Origin: Oceanicoccus sp. KOV_DT_Chl
Lineage (GTDB): Bacteria > Pseudomonadota > Gammaproteobacteria > Pseudomonadales > Dasaniaceae
Assembly: GCF_900120175.1 (NCBI RefSeq)
Contig: NZ_FQLF01000005.1
Location: forward strand, 126,501-190,500
Length of the DNA stretch: 64,000 bases
Direction: 5' to 3'
This document shows positions 1 through 9,921 of the stretch, in pieces. Position 1 is the stretch's first letter. Every line of letters starts with the position of its first letter. A model generated the notes under the pieces. It was given only the letters and a program-made list of their open reading frames with translations. It was not told the origin of the DNA and made no database searches. Made by a program: the position numbers and the translations under genes.

Positions 1-396
1 AACAGCGGAATATGGCCGGCGACGCTCTGACAACCGCTTAAATTTTTCAATATTGTCCTCATCGATAGACACGATTTCAGACAACAGCTCAATTGTCTTA
101 TCCAACCCATCCACACGCTCTTTAACAATCGTCAAACTATAACTGGGTCGATTCTCTGCCAATAACACGCCGTTGCGATCATAAATCAGCCCACGCTTGG
201 GCGGGATCGGTAACAACTGCACGCGGTTGCGCTCGGACTGGGTGCTGTAGATTTCATGCTCGGTAATTTGCAAGTTGAAATAGCGCAGGATTACCAAACT
301 CAATAACAGCAGTACGAATACACCTGACACAACCGTTCTAGAGCCGTAAATGCGCTTCTCGTTATAGGTGTCTTTCAGTGCGACTTGTTCAGCCAT
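1..396 (-). CDS. mrdA: Penicillin-binding protein 2 (peptidoglycan transpeptidase), N-terminal part
   Basis: The gene runs off the left edge of the window; 132 codons are visible from an ATG at 396. The product starts with a short cytoplasmic tail (MAEQVALKDTYNEKR), then one membrane anchor of about 20 residues rich in V, L and F, then the family's early periplasmic motif RGLIYDRNGVLLAENRPSY. This matches the N-terminus of PBP2, the elongation-specific transpeptidase that works with RodA in the rod complex. The catalytic domain is outside the window. It is followed in the pbpA/rlmH/rsfS/nadD/proA order by rlmH 18 bases upstream on the same strand, as in Pseudomonas. Identification rests on motif and synteny; the activity itself cannot be seen. 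Confidence 0.9.
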   Translation of the reverse strand, partial: MAEQVALKDTYNEKRIYGSRTVVSGVFVLLLLSLVILRYFNLQITEHEIYSTQSERNRVQLLPIPPKRGLIYDRNGVLLAENRPSYSLTIVKERVDGLDKTIELLSEIVSIDEDNIEKFKRLSERRRPYSAV

Positions 397-414
397 TATA
401 ATTAATTGCTACTT

Positions 415-882
415 TCAACGATGATAGGGATGATTATTATTGATTGCCCAAGCGCGATAAAGTTGCTCAGCGAGGACAATTCTTACCAAGGGATGTGGCA
501 ACGTAAGTGGCGATAGCGACCAGCGTTTGTTTGCTCGCAGCAAACATTCACCTGCCAAACCGTCAGGCCCACCCACCAACAAACTGATATTGTGCCCCTC
601 GCGCTGCCAGTCCTGGAGCTCCAGGGCCAACTGCTCGGTACTCCAGGGCTTGCCTTTGACATCCAATGCAATGACATGATCGTGCTGACCAATCGCCGCC
701 AGCATTTGCTGACCTTCAGTATTAATCGCTCGCTGAATGTCAGCACCTTTTCCACGCTGACCTAGCGCCAATTCCTTCAGTTCCCACTTAAGTTCCGGCG
801 GCAGGCGCTTGGTATATTCCTCCGCCCCCTGCTCTACCCAGGAGGGCATCTTGGTGCCCACAGCGATTAAGCGAATGCGCAT
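415..882 (-). CDS. rlmH: 23S rRNA (pseudouridine1915-N3)-methyltransferase RlmH
   Basis: 155 residues, the normal length of the family. RlmH is a small SPOUT methyltransferase that methylates pseudouridine 1915 in helix 69 of 23S rRNA on assembled 70S ribosomes. Visible features are the opening [15 protein letters not shown], the SAM-binding knot segment with LLVGGPDGL (about residues 101-109) and the C-terminal [19 protein letters not shown], which is characteristic. It lies between rsfS and mrdA in a minus-strand run and is probably co-transcribed with them. Confidence 0.96.
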   Translation of the reverse strand: MRIRLIAVGTKMPSWVEQGAEEYTKRLPPELKWELKELALGQRGKGADIQRAINTEGQQMLAAIGQHDHVIALDVKGKPWSTEQLALELQDWQREGHNISLLVGGPDGLAGECLLRANKRWSLSPLTLPHPLVRIVLAEQLYRAWAINNNHPYHR

Positions 883-985
883 TAGAGTGTGCCTACAGCA
901 ATTAAGCGAATGCCATTTATCGGATCAAAATAAACCAAAAGCCCAACACCTGTATTATTGTTTTCTGAAAGCGTAGTGTTTTCTC

Positions 986-1324
986 TTATGCAGCAGGGAC
1001 CGACCACAATCGTTCCAAATCATAAAAATCCCGGGTATCCGGCAGCATCACATGCACCACCACATCGCCAAAATCCACCAGTACCCACTCAGCAGCGGCA
1101 TCATCTCCTTCAATACTGGATGCAGGACACCCCTTCTTTTTCAACTCCAGGGCAACATGATCGGCCAACGACTTTACATGACGATTGGATGTACCGGTGC
1201 AGATCACCATATAGTCAGTCATATCCGTCATTTCCCGCACATCGATAGTGAGAGCGTCTTTACCTTTTAAGTCATCCAAAGCCTCCAGGGCTATTTCTTT
1301 AATTTGCTCTGCTTTCATACGCAA
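986..1324 (-). CDS. rsfS: Ribosomal silencing factor RsfS
   Basis: 112 residues from the ATG at 1324; a second ATG two codons later (1318) is an alternative start. RsfS (Iojap/DUF143) binds ribosomal protein L14 and blocks 30S-50S joining when nutrients are short. The sequence shows the family core DVREMTDMTDYMVICTGTSNRHVKSLAD in two adjoining parts (about residues 28-55), followed by WVLVDFGDVVVHVML and the ending YDLERLW. It sits 12 bases downstream of nadD and about 100 bases before rlmH, the usual order. Confidence 0.95.
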   Translation of the reverse strand: MRMKAEQIKEIALEALDDLKGKDALTIDVREMTDMTDYMVICTGTSNRHVKSLADHVALELKKKGCPASSIEGDDAAAEWVLVDFGDVVVHVMLPDTRDFYDLERLWSVPAA

Positions 1325-1336
1325 TGTTTGTTTCCT

Positions 1337-1993
1337 CTAGGGTTTTTCATTATCAGCATACAGCTGATGTTGTTGAATATAGTGTAGTACGCCAGCGGGT
1401 AAATCACTGTCCCGCCACTGCCGTTGCGCCAGCCCCGATCTAATCTCGGTGGCAGACACCGGGTACTGGGTCAGCTCAATGCAATAAATGGCACCGGCCG
1501 CCTGTTGCCGTAACGTGTCAGCTTGCTCTGTTTGATACTGCGCTTTTAATTGCGCAATTGGCCCCAGTGTCGGCAACACCTCACCGGGTCTCGCCATAAC
1601 AATAATATGTGCCAGCGTTAATAAATCCTGCCAATGATGCCAGCTATCCAGCTGCGCGAACGCATCGACACCCATCACCCAGCTTAGGGAGACATACTCG
1701 CCCAATTCCTGCCGTAAAAGCTCTAGCGTTTCTACGCTGTAGGACGGCCTTTGGCGACGTAACTCACGATCATCCACGGTCAGATCGCTGCCCGCTAATG
1801 CCAACTGCACCATGTTTAATCGATGTTCACTACTGGCCCCCGGCGATTGGCGATGCGGCGGTATATGACAGGGCAGTAAGCGCAATTCGTCCAGCTGCAA
1901 TATCTGTTTTAACTCCAGCGCCGACTGCACATGACCGTTATGCACCGGATCAAAAGTACCACCGAAGATGGCGACGGTTTTCAACTCAGCCAT
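1337..1993 (-). CDS. nadD: Nicotinate-nucleotide adenylyltransferase NadD
   Basis: 218 residues. NadD transfers AMP from ATP to nicotinate mononucleotide, giving deamido-NAD, in cytoplasmic NAD synthesis. The nucleotidyltransferase signature GGTFDPVHNGH is at residues 11-21, and the second motif near the C-terminus reads VSATEIRSGLAQ, the ISSTxIR-type element that contacts the phosphate of ATP. It lies 33 bases downstream of proA and 12 bases upstream of rsfS, consistent with one transcript. Confidence 0.96.
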   Translation of the reverse strand: MAELKTVAIFGGTFDPVHNGHVQSALELKQILQLDELRLLPCHIPPHRQSPGASSEHRLNMVQLALAGSDLTVDDRELRRQRPSYSVETLELLRQELGEYVSLSWVMGVDAFAQLDSWHHWQDLLTLAHIIVMARPGEVLPTLGPIAQLKAQYQTEQADTLRQQAAGAIYCIELTQYPVSATEIRSGLAQRQWRDSDLPAGVLHYIQQHQLYADNEKP

Positions 1994-2026
1994 TGCGTGC
2001 CAACGCTACTCTCAGCAAACCTGTTA

Positions 2027-3282
2027 CTAAGCACGAATATGGCCATCACCGAGTACCACATACTTCTGCGAGGTCAGCCCCTCCAAACCTACTGGTCCAC
2101 GGGCATGGATCTTATCGGTGGAGATACCAATTTCGGCGCCCAATCCGTATTCAAAACCATCAGCAAAGCGGGTCGACGCATTGATCATTACTGAGCTGGA
2201 GTCCACCTCACGTAAAAAGCGTCGGCCACGGCTGTAATTTTCGGTCACAATCGAGTCGGTATGTTGCGAACTATAATGGTTGATATGCTCGATAGCTTGA
2301 TCCAGGCCAGACACGACTTTGATCGACAATATAGGCGCCAGATATTCCGTACTCCAGTCATCCTCAGTCGCCTTATTAATCCCCGGCAATATAGCGCAAG
2401 CCTGCTCACAACCGCGTAACTCAACATCAGCAGCCGCAAAACCATCAGCTAAACGAGGCAAAATCTGCGCCGCCACCTCTTCAGCTACCAGCAGAGTTTC
2501 CATGGTATTACAGGTGCCGTAGCGGTGGGTTTTCGAATTGATTGCAATCGCATAGGCTTTATCCAAATCCGCCTGCTCATCGATATAGACATGACAGATA
2601 CCATCCAGATGCTTGATCACTGTCACCGTGGCATCTTTTGAAATACGCTCGATCAAGCCTTTGCCACCCCGTGGCACGACCACATCGACGTACTTATCCA
2701 TGGTGATGAGTTCACCCACCGCAGCGCGATCAGTGGTAGCGATGACCTGTACTGCATCTTCAGGTAAACCGGCCGCGGCCAAGCCCTGATCAATACAAGC
2801 CGCAATCGCCTGATTGGAATGAATCGCCTCTGACCCCCCGCGTAAAATCGTGGCATTTCCCGATTTTAAACACAGGCTGGCAGCCTCAACAGTAACGTTA
2901 GGACGCGACTCATAAATAATACCGATGACCCTAAAGGCACCCGCATGGAGCCCACCTGAATACCACTGGGCCGATGTTTGAGATCCGTCACCTGACCGAC
3001 AGGGTCCGCCAGATTAGCAACCTGATGCAAGCCTTCAATCATGGTATCTATACGCGCATCAGTCAGCTCCAGACGATCCAACAAGGCCGCATCCAAACCA
3101 TTGGCGCGGCCGCTATCCATGTCTTTTTGGTTGGCGGTTAATAACTCCGGCCGGCCGGCCTCGAGCGCAGTCGCCATCGCCAATAAAGCCTTATTTTTAA
3201 CCGCAGTGTCCGCCGCCGCCATTGCCCTGGAAGCACGACGCGCCTTGGCGCCCACCTCTGCCATATACTGTTTAACGTCCAT
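2027..3282 (-). CDS. proA: Gamma-glutamyl phosphate reductase ProA, reading frame broken by one base
   Basis: ProA reduces gamma-glutamyl phosphate to glutamate semialdehyde in proline synthesis. From the ATG at 3282 the frame gives a normal N-terminal half up to [13 protein letters not shown], then shifts. The rest of the enzyme, starting [20 protein letters not shown], continues in another frame to the stop at 2027. Adding one base in the C run at 2929-2931 (a GGG that should be GGGG on the coding strand) restores a 418-residue protein, almost exactly the E. coli length. The catalytic Cys region (residues around NTMETLLV in the second half) is intact. ProA is normally needed for proline prototrophy and nothing else in the gene is degraded, so a sequence error is as likely as a mutation. 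proB is not in this window. Confidence 0.9.
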
Positions 3283-3474
3283 CGACCCTCAACTATTTAC
3301 CGAATCTACAAAAAGGCGGGATTATACCCGAAGTTGTTATGAACTACTCGCCTTAGCTGCAGCAAACATCCCTCTATTAAGCGAATATAACCCGTATCAC
3401 ATAGCTGGAACTGGTACACATATGCCATAAATTCTACTAGGCAGCTTTTGAGTACTTTGACATACTCTTTGGCC

Positions 3475-4284
3475 ATGAAAATATCGAAGTCGCTACTGCA
3501 GACCACCAACACTTTTTTAGCTTGCGCACTGCTTGTACTTTCAATCCCCTCCAAGGCCGACCATATAACGCTGGTAGCTGACCGCTGGTACCCCTATAAC
3601 GGTATCCCCGAATCACCTAAGCCAGGCTATATCATCGAAATTGCCAACCGGGTTTTTAGCCAGGCAGGCCACACTGTTGACTATCAAATCATGTCCTGGG
3701 AGCGGGCTCTACGCCTGACAAGAGAGGGCAAGAAAAATTGCGTGATTGGTGCCTATAAAAGCGAAGCACCGGATTTTATTTTCCCATCCACCCATCAAGG
3801 GGTTGACCAGACAATCTTTATAAAACGCAAGGCTGACCCGTGGCTTTATAACGGGATTGAATCTCTACACACTATCCGCTTCGGCGTTATCGGTGGCTAT
3901 GAATATAGTGATGAGATCACTGCGTACATAAACCAATACCAAAACAATCCACAGCGCATCAGCATAGCTCGCGGGAAATTTCCACTGGAAGAAAACATGA
4001 GGGCATTGAAGAATGGCGAGATAGGTGCGCTATTGGGTTCTCGAACTGTAATTAACGCTACCATTGAAAAACAACAATGGCTAAATCAATTTGTTTTTGC
4101 AGGCGAAGCCGATGTAACAAGTAAAATTTATCTGGCCTGCTCACCAGCCAACCCAAAATCCCACGATTATGTGGCCATTCTGGACGAAGGTCTGAAGCAA
4201 CTAAGAAAACAGGGAGACTTAGATAAAATTTTAGCGAAATATGGATTGACTGACTGGATCGAAACAGATGCAGTAGATAACTAA
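3475..4284 (+). CDS. Periplasmic solute-binding protein, SBP_bac_3 family
   Basis: About 269 residues from the ATG at 3475; an upstream ATG at 3448 would add nine residues, but only the downstream start puts the basic residues MKISKSLL directly before the hydrophobic signal-peptide core (FLACALLVLSIPSKA). The mature part begins DHITLVADRWYPYN, like polar amino-acid-binding proteins of ABC importers, and carries a family-like segment EIANRVFSQAGHTVDYQIMSWERA. No permease or ATPase gene is next to it, so it may act alone, as a sensor partner, or with a transporter elsewhere. The ligand cannot be told. It converges with the TonB receptor gene downstream. Confidence 0.8.
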   Translation: MKISKSLLQTTNTFLACALLVLSIPSKADHITLVADRWYPYNGIPESPKPGYIIEIANRVFSQAGHTVDYQIMSWERALRLTREGKKNCVIGAYKSEAPDFIFPSTHQGVDQTIFIKRKADPWLYNGIESLHTIRFGVIGGYEYSDEITAYINQYQNNPQRISIARGKFPLEENMRALKNGEIGALLGSRTVINATIEKQQWLNQFVFAGEADVTSKIYLACSPANPKSHDYVAILDEGLKQLRKQGDLDKILAKYGLTDWIETDAVDN

Positions 4285-4493
4285 CCGCTGCATGGCTTTT
4301 TAAGCCTGTCACCTTAGCAAACCAAAGCAAAAACCTGTCACATCCAATTAGCAACCGGACAGTTCTTTCATTTTACTTATGGCTGTATGCATTACTGAAC
4401 AACGGGTTTTTACCTAACTATTTATTTATCAGGACAGAGACTGGCAGACGACCATCAACTGATGAATTAAAACTCATGCCACAGTCACAAAAT

Positions 4494-6620
4494 TTAAAAT
4501 CGATAAGTACCTGTAAGTCGAATCGTGCGGGGCTCAGCAGCATAAACAGACTCGAAATTACTAAACGAGAAACCGGTAAAGTGATACTCTTTGTCACCAA
4601 GATTTTTACCGTACAACCCTATATCCCAGACCTTATTCGCTGATGTGTAATTAATAAAGGCATTAAATAAATCTAACCGAGGAACCATTATTGACGGCAC
4701 ATTTGCACTCCCCGGATACGAATGACTACGGTGCTGATAGTCCCCACCGATAATAAACTCGCCGCCCAATTTTACCGGAATAGTATAGTCAAAACCTAGC
4801 GTGGAACTAACCGACGGCGTTTCAGCGATATCACTATCCGGCGTAACATTACTGATATCCGGTGATAGTTTTTTATAATCACCATTGGCCGTAGCGAAAT
4901 TACCATAGAGCTGTAAGTGCATCGTCGGCACATAAGACAATTCAAGTTCAAGCCCCTGCACGGAAGCTTCGGCCGCATTCTGAATAATGGTACCGCCACT
5001 GACAGGATTTAAAGAATTAAGCTGCAGGTCCTTAAAGTCATTATAGTAATAAGTGATATTAAAACGCAGGCGCTGCTCTACCCACTGCTGCTTGAGGCCC
5101 ACTTCGTAGGTCCAGACCTCTTCAGGATCAAAGGATTGATTCAAATCGTCGCCCTGAAAACCACGGCCCTGAAAACCGCCCGCCTTAAAGCCCTTTGCCG
5201 CAGAAATATAAAGACTCGCATTATCGTTAACCGTGTAATCAATGGCTGCCTTAGGCGTAAAACTATTAAACGTCTCTTTTAAATTGGCACTACCATCGGT
5301 AAATACACCTCCGGTGTTTGTAGTACTACCAAGGAATTCTTTATTGTCGCGAGTAAAACGACCACCCAACGTAAACTCCAGCGAATTACTAGTCTGGTAA
5401 TTAATCTCCCCGTAAGCGGCATAAGATTTGGTTTCAACATCGTACACCTGACGACTGGTAACCGCCCCCCCAAACAAAGTGTTAAGTAAATCTGCCGAAT
5501 TATTTTCATACAAAAAAAACATTCCAGTTATCCACTGAAGTTTACTATTGACGTTGTTACTGGATAATTGAAACTCCTGAGTATATTGCTCGGTATCAAC
5601 CATCTGATCAATATACCAACTGTCCTGCCCCGAAATATCGGTTAAGCGTTTATCCTCAACTGTGCGATAAGCAGTAATGGATTTAGCTTCAGCAAAGGCC
5701 AGCGTCCAATCAAGGTGTAAAGACGCGCCGGACTGGGATACATCGCTAAATTGCTGCTGACTGGTTAGCGTTGAATACAGGTCATTAGCAGCTAACGATT
5801 GCGTATTAGCATTGATCGGGGTGACATATAGACCATCGCCATCGTCATCTATCTGGTAAACATTAATTCTAGCGTCAAGCGCTTGCGAACCAACATAGTC
5901 CAGTGTTAAACGCCCCCCTTGATAACCACGATCACCAAGATCCTCTTCAACCTTCCCCATAGCACTGTCATAACGATCGATATAGCTCTCTTGATCGGAG
6001 TGTATCAATGCAATACGACCCAACCATTGCTGCTCAATCAAAGACCCGCTAGCGACCAACTGATATTCCTTCAGGCTACGCGAACCAGCACTTACCGTTA
6101 ACGATGCCGCTGACTTTTCTGTTGGCGCATTAGTCATTATTTTAAGGGCACCGGTGGTGCTATTGCGGCCATACAAGGTTCCCTGCGGACCTCGCAATAC
6201 TTCAATTTGAGCAACGTCGAATAGCTTCCAGTTACTACCATTTAAACGTGCAACATAAACATTATCGATATACAGACCAACCGCAGCTTCAGCCGTAGGT
6301 ACTGACGACTCACCCTGACCCAGCCCTCGCAAAAAAATGCGCGTATTAGAGGCACTACTGGATGAGTAAGTGCTAGTCATACTAGGCGTGTGACTAGCAA
6401 TATCAGTAATTTCCCATAAATGACGATGACGAATAGCCTTGCTATCGAATGCAGTGACGGCCACGGGTACATCTTGCATTTTCTCATCACGTTTGCGCGC
6501 CGAGACCGAGAGAGGAACTCGCATCAATTCTTCCAAAGACAAATCAAACAACGCTAACTCGTCATCAGCCCCTGCTAAAGTAGGTAATAAAGCCATAACG
6601 GTAGCGAATATAAATTTCAC
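4494..6620 (-). CDS. TonB-dependent outer membrane receptor
   Basis: 708 residues with signal peptide (MKFIFATVMALLPTLAGA). After a short LFDLSLEELMRVPLSVSARK linker comes a plug domain with the phrases EVLRGPQGTLYGRNSTTGALKI (about residues 140-160), typical of TonB-dependent transporters. The remainder is a beta-barrel ending in an aromatic residue (LTGTYRF). The phrasing VSARKRDEKMQDVPVAVTAF and RGLGQG resembles the large siderophore/unknown-substrate group common in marine gammaproteobacteria; the substrate cannot be assigned. Its start overlaps the stop of the YfiR-like gene by four bases, so the two are translationally coupled. Confidence 0.92.
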   Translation of the reverse strand: MKFIFATVMALLPTLAGADDELALFDLSLEELMRVPLSVSARKRDEKMQDVPVAVTAFDSKAIRHRHLWEITDIASHTPSMTSTYSSSSASNTRIFLRGLGQGESSVPTAEAAVGLYIDNVYVARLNGSNWKLFDVAQIEVLRGPQGTLYGRNSTTGALKIMTNAPTEKSAASLTVSAGSRSLKEYQLVASGSLIEQQWLGRIALIHSDQESYIDRYDSAMGKVEEDLGDRGYQGGRLTLDYVGSQALDARINVYQIDDDGDGLYVTPINANTQSLAANDLYSTLTSQQQFSDVSQSGASLHLDWTLAFAEAKSITAYRTVEDKRLTDISGQDSWYIDQMVDTEQYTQEFQLSSNNVNSKLQWITGMFFLYENNSADLLNTLFGGAVTSRQVYDVETKSYAAYGEINYQTSNSLEFTLGGRFTRDNKEFLGSTTNTGGVFTDGSANLKETFNSFTPKAAIDYTVNDNASLYISAAKGFKAGGFQGRGFQGDDLNQSFDPEEVWTYEVGLKQQWVEQRLRFNITYYYNDFKDLQLNSLNPVSGGTIIQNAAEASVQGLELELSYVPTMHLQLYGNFATANGDYKKLSPDISNVTPDSDIAETPSVSSTLGFDYTIPVKLGGEFIIGGDYQHRSHSYPGSANVPSIMVPRLDLFNAFINYTSANKVWDIGLYGKNLGDKEYHFTGFSFSNFESVYAAEPRTIRLTGTYRF

Positions 6621-7162
6621 TTTTGCGTCTCCGACTGATCCTGTATTGCCAGCTTTAATAGTGTAGCGCTAATTGTAATTTCCAACTGGCGAGCTAAAGA
6701 TAGATTCACCGTGAACTGCAACTTATCATTGATAACTACAAATTCTATGACCGCAGGTGATTGACGATTATTGGTTTTATCAGTGACTAAAACTGTATTT
6801 GAATACTGCCATGATGGCAGCGTTTGTAACAACTCAGGACTTGCGTAGACGAGATTGCAGCTGGATACTGTTGCCTTCGAGGTCAGCTCAACAACCTCAA
6901 GGGTTTTATTGTTTAGCTTTCGGCCATCAGCCTCCTTGAGGTAGTTGTACACCTTGGGCGCACCCAAAATGCAGTAGCGGAGGTTAGTCGCTTCCCCTTC
7001 TGGCCACTGGATAAACTTGCCGAAGTTAAATAGGTAGGCTGACTTAAGCCGCGCCTCCTCTTGCGCAACGTCTCCCGCGGCAAAAACCAGCGGAGAAACC
7101 ACCAGGCAAAACACTTGAATCATTAAATGAGAGCGTCTTAGGCGTGGGCGTAGCGACCTCAT
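6617..7162 (-). CDS. YfiR-like periplasmic protein (DUF4154)
   Basis: 181 residues with a basic start and signal peptide (LMIQVFCLVVSPLVFAAG). The mature part begins EEARLKSAYLFNFGKFIQWP, the recognisable start of DUF4154/YfiR proteins, followed by RYCILGAPKVYNYL. YfiR of Pseudomonas represses the diguanylate cyclase YfiN from the periplasm. Here no GGDEF gene follows; instead the gene overlaps a TonB receptor by four bases. YfiR-like proteins next to TonB receptors are common in marine gammaproteobacteria and may have another role. Family assignment is good, function is inference. Confidence 0.82.
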   Translation of the reverse strand: MRSLRPRLRRSHLMIQVFCLVVSPLVFAAGDVAQEEARLKSAYLFNFGKFIQWPEGEATNLRYCILGAPKVYNYLKEADGRKLNNKTLEVVELTSKATVSSCNLVYASPELLQTLPSWQYSNTVLVTDKTNNRQSPAVIEFVVINDKLQFTVNLSLARQLEITISATLLKLAIQDQSETQK

Positions 7163-7462
7163 GGCGATATATCCGGCAACTTTATGCTTAAGTAGTTATT
7201 CAATATAAACCCTCACCTAACTACAAAGTTTAGTTTGTGAAAGAGTATTTCACAAATCCCTGACTACAAAGCGACCGTTTTCATAATAATCAATATCCAA
7301 CCGCTACTTAATAACCCCTACCCCATCACTGCAACTCCCAATCACCACCCTTATGCCTCTGCATTACTGCTGCAGACAGTGAAATATTACATTGCGATTG
7401 GTACTATCATAGCGACAGTCTACAATCGCAGTCTTTTACGGCTAGCCACGGGACCCTAGTTG

Positions 7463-7675
7463 ATGAGAACGACAGACACCACCTCTTGCCCACTGTGCGC
7501 AAAGCCAAATCTGTGTGCTGTCGCCAGCAATCCACAAGCGCAAGACTGCTGGTGCCAACAGACCGTTATTCCTAAAGCCCTTATTTTCAAGGCCAATCAA
7601 AGCAACAACAGCAAACGCTGCATTTGTAAAACCTGCGCTACCGCAGCCCAAAAATTGAGTAAAGAGATCAAATAA
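7463..7675 (+). CDS. Cysteine-rich CWC family small protein
   Basis: 70 residues from the ATG at 7463 (a TTG directly before it is possible). Cysteines are arranged as CPLCAKPNLC, then DCWCQ, then CICKTC, the pattern of the Cys-rich CWC family, probably a metal-binding fold. The role is unknown. It ends two bases before cysZ, so the two are probably read together. Confidence 0.75.
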   Translation: MRTTDTTSCPLCAKPNLCAVASNPQAQDCWCQQTVIPKALIFKANQSNNSKRCICKTCATAAQKLSKEIK

Positions 7676-7677
7676 CC

Positions 7678-8418
7678 ATGAACAATAGTCCTACACTGGG
7701 GTTTAATTATCTCGTTCAAGGGTTTGAATTAATTCGCAAGCCTGGTATACGGCTTTTTGTCATCGCCCCACTACTAATAAACACGCTTATTTTCGGCCTG
7801 CTGATTAATTACAGTTTCACCCAATTCGGCACCTGGATCGACTGGGCTATTGATTGGATGCCGCAATGGCTGGACTTTTTACGCTGGATTTTATGGCCAG
7901 TGGCAGTCATTTTGATTCTTACTGTAGTCATGTACAGCTTTAGCATCGTTGCCAATCTCATTGCCTCACCCTTTAATGGCTTACTCGCCGAAAAAACCGA
8001 AGAGCTATTAACCGGTAAAGAAGTGGTGGGCTATGAAACAACGTTGCAAGCGCTGCTCTCTTTCCCCAAGAGTATTAGCCGCGAAATATCCAAACTACTG
8101 TATTACCTGCCACTGGCCTTGCTGGTACTCATTATCAGTTTTATTCCAGTTATTAATGTCGCCGCACCAGTGCTATGGTTTCTATTAGGCAGCTGGATGA
8201 TGGTGATTCAATACTGCGACTACCCTATGGATAACCACCAACAAAGTTTTGCGGCGATGAAGAAAGCGATAAAAATGCAACGAATGACGTCGCTCGGGTT
8301 TGGGGCCGGTGTTATGGTCGGTACCATGATCCCTATTATTAACTTTATTATTATGCCAATCGCCGTCTGTGGTGCGACGGCTTATTGGACGGAACAATTA
8401 CAGCAAAACTGCGAGTAA
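7678..8418 (+). CDS. cysZ: CysZ-like sulfate transporter
   Basis: 246 residues. CysZ is an inner-membrane sulfate carrier that feeds cysteine synthesis. The sequence opens GFNYLVQGFELIRKPGIRLFVIAPLLIN, the usual start of the EI24/CysZ family in two adjoining parts, and shows hydrophobic segments near residues 25-45, 70-95, 140-175 and 205-230, plus the family phrase ASPFNGLLAEK after the second segment and QYCDYPMDNH before the last. It follows the CWC gene by two bases and converges with rhlB. The sulfate supply is of interest because a sulfotransferase lies in the APE cluster, but no direct link is visible. Confidence 0.88.
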   Translation: MNNSPTLGFNYLVQGFELIRKPGIRLFVIAPLLINTLIFGLLINYSFTQFGTWIDWAIDWMPQWLDFLRWILWPVAVILILTVVMYSFSIVANLIASPFNGLLAEKTEELLTGKEVVGYETTLQALLSFPKSISREISKLLYYLPLALLVLIISFIPVINVAAPVLWFLLGSWMMVIQYCDYPMDNHQQSFAAMKKAIKMQRMTSLGFGAGVMVGTMIPIINFIIMPIAVCGATAYWTEQLQQNCE

Positions 8419-8442
8419 ATCGACCGCAAATATATGAAACGG

Positions 8443-9858
8443 TTATTTTTCTAATAATTCCGCTGGCGGCTGTTGGCAACTTAATTTACTACCCAGCATT
8501 TCTTCCAATGGCCCCAATAAAAACGCATCATCTTCGCAGGCAAAACTGATCGAAGTCCCTAAAGCACCAGCACGGCCAGTACGACCTATGCGGTGTACAT
8601 AATCCTCAGGGTCTTCAGGCAAGGTGTAATTCACCACATGGCTAATACCATCCACATGAATACCGCGCCCCGCCACATCGGTAGCAACCAACACCTGCAA
8701 TTCGCCATTTTTAAAACGCTGCAACGTTTGCGATCGTTTATTTTGTGGAATTTCACCGGATAAGATACCGCACTTAAAACCACTTTTACGCAAACGCTCA
8801 TACAACTTACGGGTTTGATCACGGCGATTGGCAAATACAATAACACTGCTGGCCTCTGGCGTTTTCACAATATTTTTCAGCAGAGTATATTTTTCATCAG
8901 CAGAAATAATATAAACCTTTTGGTCAACGGTATCGGTTGCCACACTATCAGGTTCAATTTCCAGCTTGAATGGATTGTAAGTCCACTGCTCGGTAAGACT
9001 CAGCACATCATCGGTAAAAGTTGCACTGAACAACAATGTTTGTCGGCTTTCTTTATGCGGCGTGCTGCGTACAATGCGACGCACTTGAGGGATGAACCCC
9101 ATATCCAGCATACGATCGGCTTCATCAATAACCAAAAATTCTACCTGGTCCAAAAACAAATCCTGACGACTCTGAAAATCCAGTAAACGACCAGGTGAGG
9201 CCACCACAATATCGACCAAAGAATGTTTCAACTGGTTTAATTGCTTTTGATAATCCATGCCACCTATCAAGGTCGCGACATTTAAACCAGTATATTTAGT
9301 AAGAAGCTTCGCATCTTCGCCAATCTGCACCACCAACTCGCGAGTGGGCGCGATAATCAAAGCTCGCGGCTCACCCACATAGCGCTCATCTTCAATAGGG
9401 TTATTAAGCAAATCATTAATAATAGTAATTAAAAATGCTGCCGTTTTACCAGTACCGGTTTGCGCCTTACCAATTGCATCATGACCTTGCAAGGTTTGCG
9501 GTAACACACCCGCCTGAATAGGTGAGCAATACTCAAAGCCCAAATCGGCAATAGCATGCATCAAACGATCATCGAGACCCAGATCGTGAAAACGGGTTTT
9601 ACCCTCAACTTCAGGGACAGGAAATTGATCCACCGTCCACACTTTAGCTGGCGGCTGCGCAGCTGATTTAGCGTGACTTTTACGATCCCGGGGTTTTTGA
9701 CTAGACGACTTGGGCGCAGTCGATTTTGCTGAAGGGGATTTTGACGCAGCCTCTACTGTTTGAGGCTTACTTTGAGAATCGCTAACGACACCCGCTTTTT
9801 TCTTACCGAATAACTTACCAATCAATGCTTTTATCTCACTATTTACGAAGGCGGGCAT
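8443..9858 (-). CDS. rhlB: DEAD-box ATP-dependent RNA helicase, RhlB type
   Basis: About 471 residues from the ATG at 9858 ([21 protein letters not shown]); a TTG ten codons upstream (9888) is also possible and there is no strong ribosome site for either. A basic, Ser/Pro/Lys-rich tail of about 80 residues precedes the helicase core. Motifs in order: the Q motif ([14 protein letters not shown]), motif [54 protein letters not shown] and [10 protein letters not shown]. The long variable N-tail and the short C-tail fit RhlB of Pseudomonas, part of the RNA degradosome group; other DEAD-box members cannot be fully excluded. Confidence 0.88.
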   Translation of the reverse strand: MPAFVNSEIKALIGKLFGKKKAGVVSDSQSKPQTVEAASKSPSAKSTAPKSSSQKPRDRKSHAKSAAQPPAKVWTVDQFPVPEVEGKTRFHDLGLDDRLMHAIADLGFEYCSPIQAGVLPQTLQGHDAIGKAQTGTGKTAAFLITIINDLLNNPIEDERYVGEPRALIIAPTRELVVQIGEDAKLLTKYTGLNVATLIGGMDYQKQLNQLKHSLVDIVVASPGRLLDFQSRQDLFLDQVEFLVIDEADRMLDMGFIPQVRRIVRSTPHKESRQTLLFSATFTDDVLSLTEQWTYNPFKLEIEPDSVATDTVDQKVYIISADEKYTLLKNIVKTPEASSVIVFANRRDQTRKLYERLRKSGFKCGILSGEIPQNKRSQTLQRFKNGELQVLVATDVAGRGIHVDGISHVVNYTLPEDPEDYVHRIGRTGRAGALGTSISFACEDDAFLLGPLEEMLGSKLSCQQPPAELLEK

Positions 9859-9921
9859 TCTAACACTAAACCCAGCCAGATGATCCAAGCTTAATCAGTT
9901 ACCCCCACAGTAAGAGTTAAA

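Noticed and set aside
1609-2184. Long open frame on the plus strand across nadD and proA
   Set aside because: It lies fully opposite well-identified genes, has no family-like sequence and is the expected shadow of their codon use.
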